Of a DNA stretch of 64,000 bases, positions 60,310-64,000 are shown in pieces; position 1 is the stretch's first letter; each line of letters begins with the position of its first letter. The notes under the pieces are model-generated. The model ran no database searches, was not told the origin of the DNA, and worked only from the letters and a program-made list of their open reading frames with translations. The stretch comes from Bernardetia sp. GTDB taxonomy: Bacteria > Bacteroidota > Bacteroidia > Cytophagales > Bernardetiaceae. The translations under genes were made by a program, and so were the position numbers. Location: positions 53,471 to 117,470 of the forward strand of contig JAHDBD010000015.1 of assembly GCA_020630575.1 (NCBI GenBank), in the 5' to 3' direction.

Positions 60310-63300
60310 CTACTCCTCCAACTTCTTAAAATACTCATTCACTTGTTGCTTGTAATATGGACTAAGCGCAGGAGGAATCGTTTTCAAAAGTTCGATTTGT
60401 TGTTCCTTTTGCTTGAAATATTCTTCAAACTGTGGTGGAACTCTTCGCTTGTTTACTTTTGCTTGTTCGGCTTCTCGTTTTTCGTCTAAATCTCGCTCTC
60501 TTTCGGCTTTTTCGGATTGCAACAAACGTGTCATAATTTGCTTTTGACGTTCGATGAGTTCTTGCGTTAGGCGTTTGTTTACTAGGTCTTCTTCGGTTTT
60601 TTCCATGTCCTTTATCATTTTGGACATATTGCCACCATTTCCTTGTGAACCTCCGTCTTGATTGCCGTTTTCGCCACCTTCGCCTTCACCGTCCTGCATT
60701 CCGTTTTGTCCTTTCTGTCCTCCTTCTTTTCCTTCCTTGCCGTCTTTACCTTTACCGTCTTTGCCTTTTCCTTGTTGCATGGCTTTTTGTAAGGCTCTGC
60801 GTAAGGCTTCTTGTTGTGCTGCAATTTTGGCAAGACCTTCAGAAAGCTGCCTTCCCGATTTTCCACTTTTCTTTAGGTTTTCAATTTGTTGATTGATAGA
60901 TTGTTGCATTTCACTCATTGACGGACTTCCATTTGGTTTACCTGACTTTGGCTTTCCCATTCCCATCTGTGACATAGATTGTTGCATTTGTTCCAAAACA
61001 TCATTGAGCATCAACGCCAAATTATTAATCGAAGTCATGACAGATTGCTGACGACTAGCGAGCATACGAGGATTTTTACGGTCTTTTACCTCTTGCGTAA
61101 CCTGTGCCATATAATCGTTCATATCAGTAAGTTCACGCATCACAAAACTTTCAATCTGAAAGACACGAGAAGCCAACGCACGAAGACTATCCTCAACAAT
61201 CTCTGCGTCATCTTTTAGTTTTAATTGATCTTGACTAAGCGTAATATATTTTGGGTCACGTTGGTCAATTTCATTAAAACCATTCATAATTTCTTCTTGC
61301 TCAAAAGAAAGTTTCAACAAATTTTCCAAAAGCTGGCGCAAATCGTCATAATCTTCTTGTGCCTGTTCCATTTCGGCAGAAGAAGTCATTTGTTGCATCT
61401 GTTGAGCCATTTGTTCCATTTTTTCGCCAGCATTTTCTTGAGATTGAGCTGCTTTTTTCTTTTCTTTTTGCTCTAATTGCTCACTACTTTGCTCTTGGTC
61501 TTTCGAAACTTCTTCTTCTTTTTTCTTGGTGTCTTCTAAGTCTTTTGGAGTTTTGAGTTCTTCATTCATTTTGTCCAATTCCTCTAGCTGCTCTTTCATT
61601 TCCTCAAATTTTTCATTGAGTTCTTTTTGTTCTTCTTTGATTTCCTCGTTTTTGGCAGCGTCTTTTTCGGCATCTTTCTCAGCGTCTTTTTTGCTTTGTT
61701 TTTCTTCTTTTTCTTGCTGCTCTTTGGTTTCTTTAGCGAGATCTTTTTGTTGTTTGGCAAGGTCTTCCAGTTGTTCTGCAATGTCTTGCATTTTCTTGTC
61801 GACTTCCAATTTTTTGAACATTTCAAGCGTTCTATCCAACTCCTTTTCAAGATTCATTTCTTTGTTTTGGAGTTTTTCTAAAACCTCTTTTATTTCCTCA
61901 CTATTGGACTGTTCTTGCAAAAGTTCTTGTAGTTTGTCGTACAATTCTTTTGTTTTTTCATCCATTAGTTCGTCCATCAACTCCTGCAATTTCTTTGATT
62001 TTTCAGCAATTCGTTCGTCTTGTTCTGTGAATTTTTCTTGCTGTTCATTGAGCTTTTTGTTTTGCTCTTGCATCTTTTTGATGTCTTCTTCTAGTTGCTT
62101 TTTTTGCTCTAAAAGTTTTTCCAAATCTTTTTGTTGTTGCCAGTTTAGATTCTTTTTACCTTTTAAATCTTCAGCAAGTTTCTTTAATTTTTTGTTCAAA
62201 TCTTGTGCTTCTTCTAGCGTTTTATCGATTTGAGATTCTGCGCTTTTACTTGTTTCTGATACCGATTCACGCATTTCAGATTCTTTCGGAATTTTGAAAC
62301 GATAACTTCCTGTTTTGCTGCTTTTTCTACCTTTTACGCCATCATTATCCCAAACTTGTACAAAATATTCCAATTCATCTCCTGCTTGAAGATTCAGAGG
62401 TGCTAATTCTACTTGATGGAAATACTGTTGATTAATCGCATTTGGATTGAAATTGAGAGGCAAAGATTTATATTCTGATGTTTTTTTGCTTGAGTTTGCC
62501 CCTGAGGTAATACGATAATTAAAACGCAAATTTGTAATTCCATAATCATCAGAAATATTTCCTCCAAGCATCAAATAATCGTACATTACCGAATCTTGAA
62601 ATTGATTAAGCGAAACCTTCGGAAATTCGTCTTGAATGACTGTCAATAAATAACTAATCTTTTCTTTATTTTTACTGTATTTATTTTCCAATTCTATTTC
62701 AAAGGCTTCGGATTTCAAAGCCGTAGTTTGAAGTAAGAATCCATCATCTGCTTTTTTAGCTGTTTTTACGTTGGTAGAATCATCAGAAATAATCGAAACA
62801 AAATTTAGTTTTTCGGTTTCTTGGGTCTGAAAACGCCATTCAATTTGTGTTCCTGCTGGAACGATAAGATTTCCTGTATTTTCTAAGCGTTCATCTTTTT
62901 TTCCTGTATAATTTGGATAATTGAGATAAGCTACAAAATTGCGAAGCTGTGGACGCTCACGTACAATAATTTCATACATTTTTGAAGTATAACCTTCGCC
63001 ATCCAATGAAAACTCAAACGGACGTTGAATATTTGTAAATTGATAGGAATATGAAGAAGCCGAATTTTTGTCTAATTTAATTTTACGACCATTTTCTGTA
63101 ATCAAAAATACTTCATTTGGAAAAGCCTCTCCACTCAAATTTACATCAAAATTCAAATCTTCGCCTTTAAAAGCAATGAGTTGTTTTGTATCGACAGAAA
63201 ACTGGAAAGGAGCTTTAGGCGCAAAATCTTGTTCATAATTGACCAAACGAACGGCACTTGCTTTATAAAAATCCAAATCCCAAATCAAAAAAGCAGCAAT

Positions 63301-63798
63301 CAGAACAATAGGAATAAATAAAAATCGAAGATAACGACGGTTTTGTTCGTACTTAATGGCATCAGCAAAAGAAATAGGTGCAAATTGTGAGGCTTTTTGT
63401 TCGATACTGGCTTGATACAAATCTGAACTTTGAGCATTCGAACTTGTAGAATGCAGTTGCAAAACGTTCAATAAACGGTCTTGAACTTGTGGAAAATAAC
63501 GACCAATTTGTTTTGCAGCTTCGTTGTGAGGCAGTTGTTTGTCTAACGTAAAGAGTTGATAAATCGGAATAATTACCCAATAAACAAGGGAAAAAATACT
63601 GACCGAAATAAAGCTATAAAACAAAACTGCTCTAAAAGTAGAACTAAAATTACCGAAATATTCCAAAATACTCACAATAGCAAACGCTCCCAAAAATGCC
63701 GAAATAGCAAGTAGAGAACCTTTTAGAAGTAAATTTTTATAATATTTTCTTTTATAGGATTGGATATTGGCATATAATGCCTCTATTGATGTTTTCAT
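60310..63798 (-). CDS. DUF4175 family membrane protein with long coiled coil
   Basis: A 1162-residue protein. Three hydrophobic helices are near the N-terminus: about 26-46 (KGSLLAISAFLGAFAIVSIL), about 56-80 (VLFYSFISVSIFSLVYWVII) and about 156-172 (LRFLFIPIVLIAAFLI). A beta-rich periplasmic-type region follows (about 190-500, NFVAYLNYPNYTGKKDERLE). From about 520 to 830 there is an almost pure Lys/Glu/Gln coiled coil, then a Met/Gln stretch and a Gly/Lys-rich part (about 1025-1075). The end is SPYYKQQVNEYFKKLEE. This is the typical DUF4175 layout in Bacteroidota; the function is unknown. It heads the minus-strand group of small genes, and its 3' end is duplicated downstream. Confidence 0.85.
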   Translation of the reverse strand: MKTSIEALYANIQSYKRKYYKNLLLKGSLLAISAFLGAFAIVSILEYFGNFSSTFRAVLFYSFISVSIFSLVYWVIIPIYQLFTLDKQLPHNEAAKQIGRYFPQVQDRLLNVLQLHSTSSNAQSSDLYQASIEQKASQFAPISFADAIKYEQNRRYLRFLFIPIVLIAAFLIWDLDFYKASAVRLVNYEQDFAPKAPFQFSVDTKQLIAFKGEDLNFDVNLSGEAFPNEVFLITENGRKIKLDKNSASSYSYQFTNIQRPFEFSLDGEGYTSKMYEIIVRERPQLRNFVAYLNYPNYTGKKDERLENTGNLIVPAGTQIEWRFQTQETEKLNFVSIISDDSTNVKTAKKADDGFLLQTTALKSEAFEIELENKYSKNKEKISYLLTVIQDEFPKVSLNQFQDSVMYDYLMLGGNISDDYGITNLRFNYRITSGANSSKKTSEYKSLPLNFNPNAINQQYFHQVELAPLNLQAGDELEYFVQVWDNDGVKGRKSSKTGSYRFKIPKESEMRESVSETSKSAESQIDKTLEEAQDLNKKLKKLAEDLKGKKNLNWQQQKDLEKLLEQKKQLEEDIKKMQEQNKKLNEQQEKFTEQDERIAEKSKKLQELMDELMDEKTKELYDKLQELLQEQSNSEEIKEVLEKLQNKEMNLEKELDRTLEMFKKLEVDKKMQDIAEQLEDLAKQQKDLAKETKEQQEKEEKQSKKDAEKDAEKDAAKNEEIKEEQKELNEKFEEMKEQLEELDKMNEELKTPKDLEDTKKKEEEVSKDQEQSSEQLEQKEKKKAAQSQENAGEKMEQMAQQMQQMTSSAEMEQAQEDYDDLRQLLENLLKLSFEQEEIMNGFNEIDQRDPKYITLSQDQLKLKDDAEIVEDSLRALASRVFQIESFVMRELTDMNDYMAQVTQEVKDRKNPRMLASRQQSVMTSINNLALMLNDVLEQMQQSMSQMGMGKPKSGKPNGSPSMSEMQQSINQQIENLKKSGKSGRQLSEGLAKIAAQQEALRRALQKAMQQGKGKDGKGKDGKEGKEGGQKGQNGMQDGEGEGGENGNQDGGSQGNGGNMSKMIKDMEKTEEDLVNKRLTQELIERQKQIMTRLLQSEKAERERDLDEKREAEQAKVNKRRVPPQFEEYFKQKEQQIELLKTIPPALSPYYKQQVNEYFKKLEE

Positions 63799-63817
63799 TT
63801 TTTTATTCTGTTCATTT

Positions 63818-63850
63818 AAACCTATAAGGTTTTCAAAACCTTATAGGTTT
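63818..63850. repeat. 33-bp palindrome, copy 3 (upstream of DUF4175)
   Basis: AAACCTATAAGGTTTT followed by CAAAACCTTATAGGTTT, the most symmetrical copy. It ends 20 bases from the DUF4175 start on the minus strand. The remaining bases to 64000 hold no gene that can be supported. Confidence 0.75.
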
Positions 63851-64000
63851 GAGAGTTATAATAACTATACAAGTTACTCAATTTCAAGATAGATTGAAAA
63901 AAGATTGTACTTTAAAAAAGTTAAAGTTTTATTTAATTTCAAATATCCCATCCTAACATAGCGTTACACAATTAATTTAATTATGGAACGTAATTATGTA

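Noticed and set aside
60640..60800. Short tandem-like GGNAAAG repeats in the DUF4175 gene as a CRISPR or microsatellite
   Set aside because: They encode a Gly/Lys-rich low-complexity protein segment in frame; the spacing is irregular and there are no spacers.
61526..62233. A 235-codon open frame opposite the DUF4175 coiled coil, very rich in Ser, Phe and Cys
   Set aside because: It is the antisense of Lys/Glu/Gln codons; the composition is an artefact and the minus-strand frame is clearly the real gene.
63983..64000. Possible gene start ATG GAA CGT at the right edge
   Set aside because: Only six codons are visible, not enough to support a gene.

Overview
The window looks like a chromosome segment of a Bacteroidota bacterium, most likely from the order Cytophagales (a Bernardetia/Flexibacter-like marine glider is my guess). 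The DNA is very AT-rich. The best promoters have the Bacteroidota form TTG-N19/20-TACCTTTGC, and start codons have poor Shine-Dalgarno sites. There is one large protein with a type IX secretion C-terminal signal. Other lineage hallmarks are several OmpH/Skp copies behind bamA, DUF4175, DUF4139 and DUF1573 proteins, SpoIIE-type phosphatases with membrane input domains, an S23/four-helix-bundle gene and a tiny mS38-like basic protein. Most of the window is ordinary housekeeping sequence.

Layout. 1-5 kb: start of an acyl-CoA dehydrogenase, a SirB1-like protein, a BamA/TamA-like outer membrane protein, a lipoprotein of the glutaminyl cyclase/M28 family, and a Lys-Leu-Lys tRNA cluster. 5-17.6 kb: TPR/SH3 membrane protein, FMN reductase, secreted DUF4139 protein, patatin, TauE-like permease, SecB-like small protein, NusB with a structured leader, YtxH, DUF1573 lipoprotein, SbcD and DNA photolyase. 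17.9-23.8 kb: a tight three-gene set (FAD desaturase-like oxidoreductase, seven-helix protein resembling membrane terpene cyclases, SpoIIE phosphatase), then threonine synthase and an orphan membrane sensor. 24-28.5 kb: HU with a roughly 500-nt leader, a TPR protein, a 29-residue basic protein and RNase G/E. 29-30.2 kb: a complete ISAs1-family insertion sequence with an 11-bp target duplication. 30-36 kb: M14 peptidase, a Crp/YdcZ/GNAT operon, a frameshifted OmpA-like gene and a second SpoIIE phosphatase.

36-44.6 kb is the envelope block: uppS, bamA, a repeat-bounded S23-family gene, three OmpH/Skp genes, ftsQ and ftsA. ftsZ does not follow ftsA. 44.7-57.5 kb: Ig-like lipoprotein, two identical tRNA-Val genes, HAD phosphatase, a 1350-residue T9SS surface protein, cytidine deaminase, glycosyltransferase, GlmM, PAP2-like protein and HemC. 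57.5-64 kb: a 2OG-Fe(II) oxygenase, then a minus-strand group led by a DUF4175 protein. It is followed by two unknown small proteins, a barstar-like inhibitor and a zinc-knuckle protein.

The best candidates for something undescribed are three. First, the flavoprotein/membrane-cyclase-like pair at 17.9-20.3 kb may make or modify an isoprenoid. Second, downstream of DUF4175 a 137-codon gene sits exactly between two copies of the last 22 codons of the DUF4175 gene. The copies differ mostly at silent sites, which suggests cassette-like acquisition of immunity-type genes. Third, the nusB leader carries a perfect 12-bp inverted repeat, mini-ORFs and a terminator-like hairpin. A 33-bp palindrome family also recurs three times just upstream of start codons. 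No CRISPR array, prophage, rRNA or replication origin was seen.
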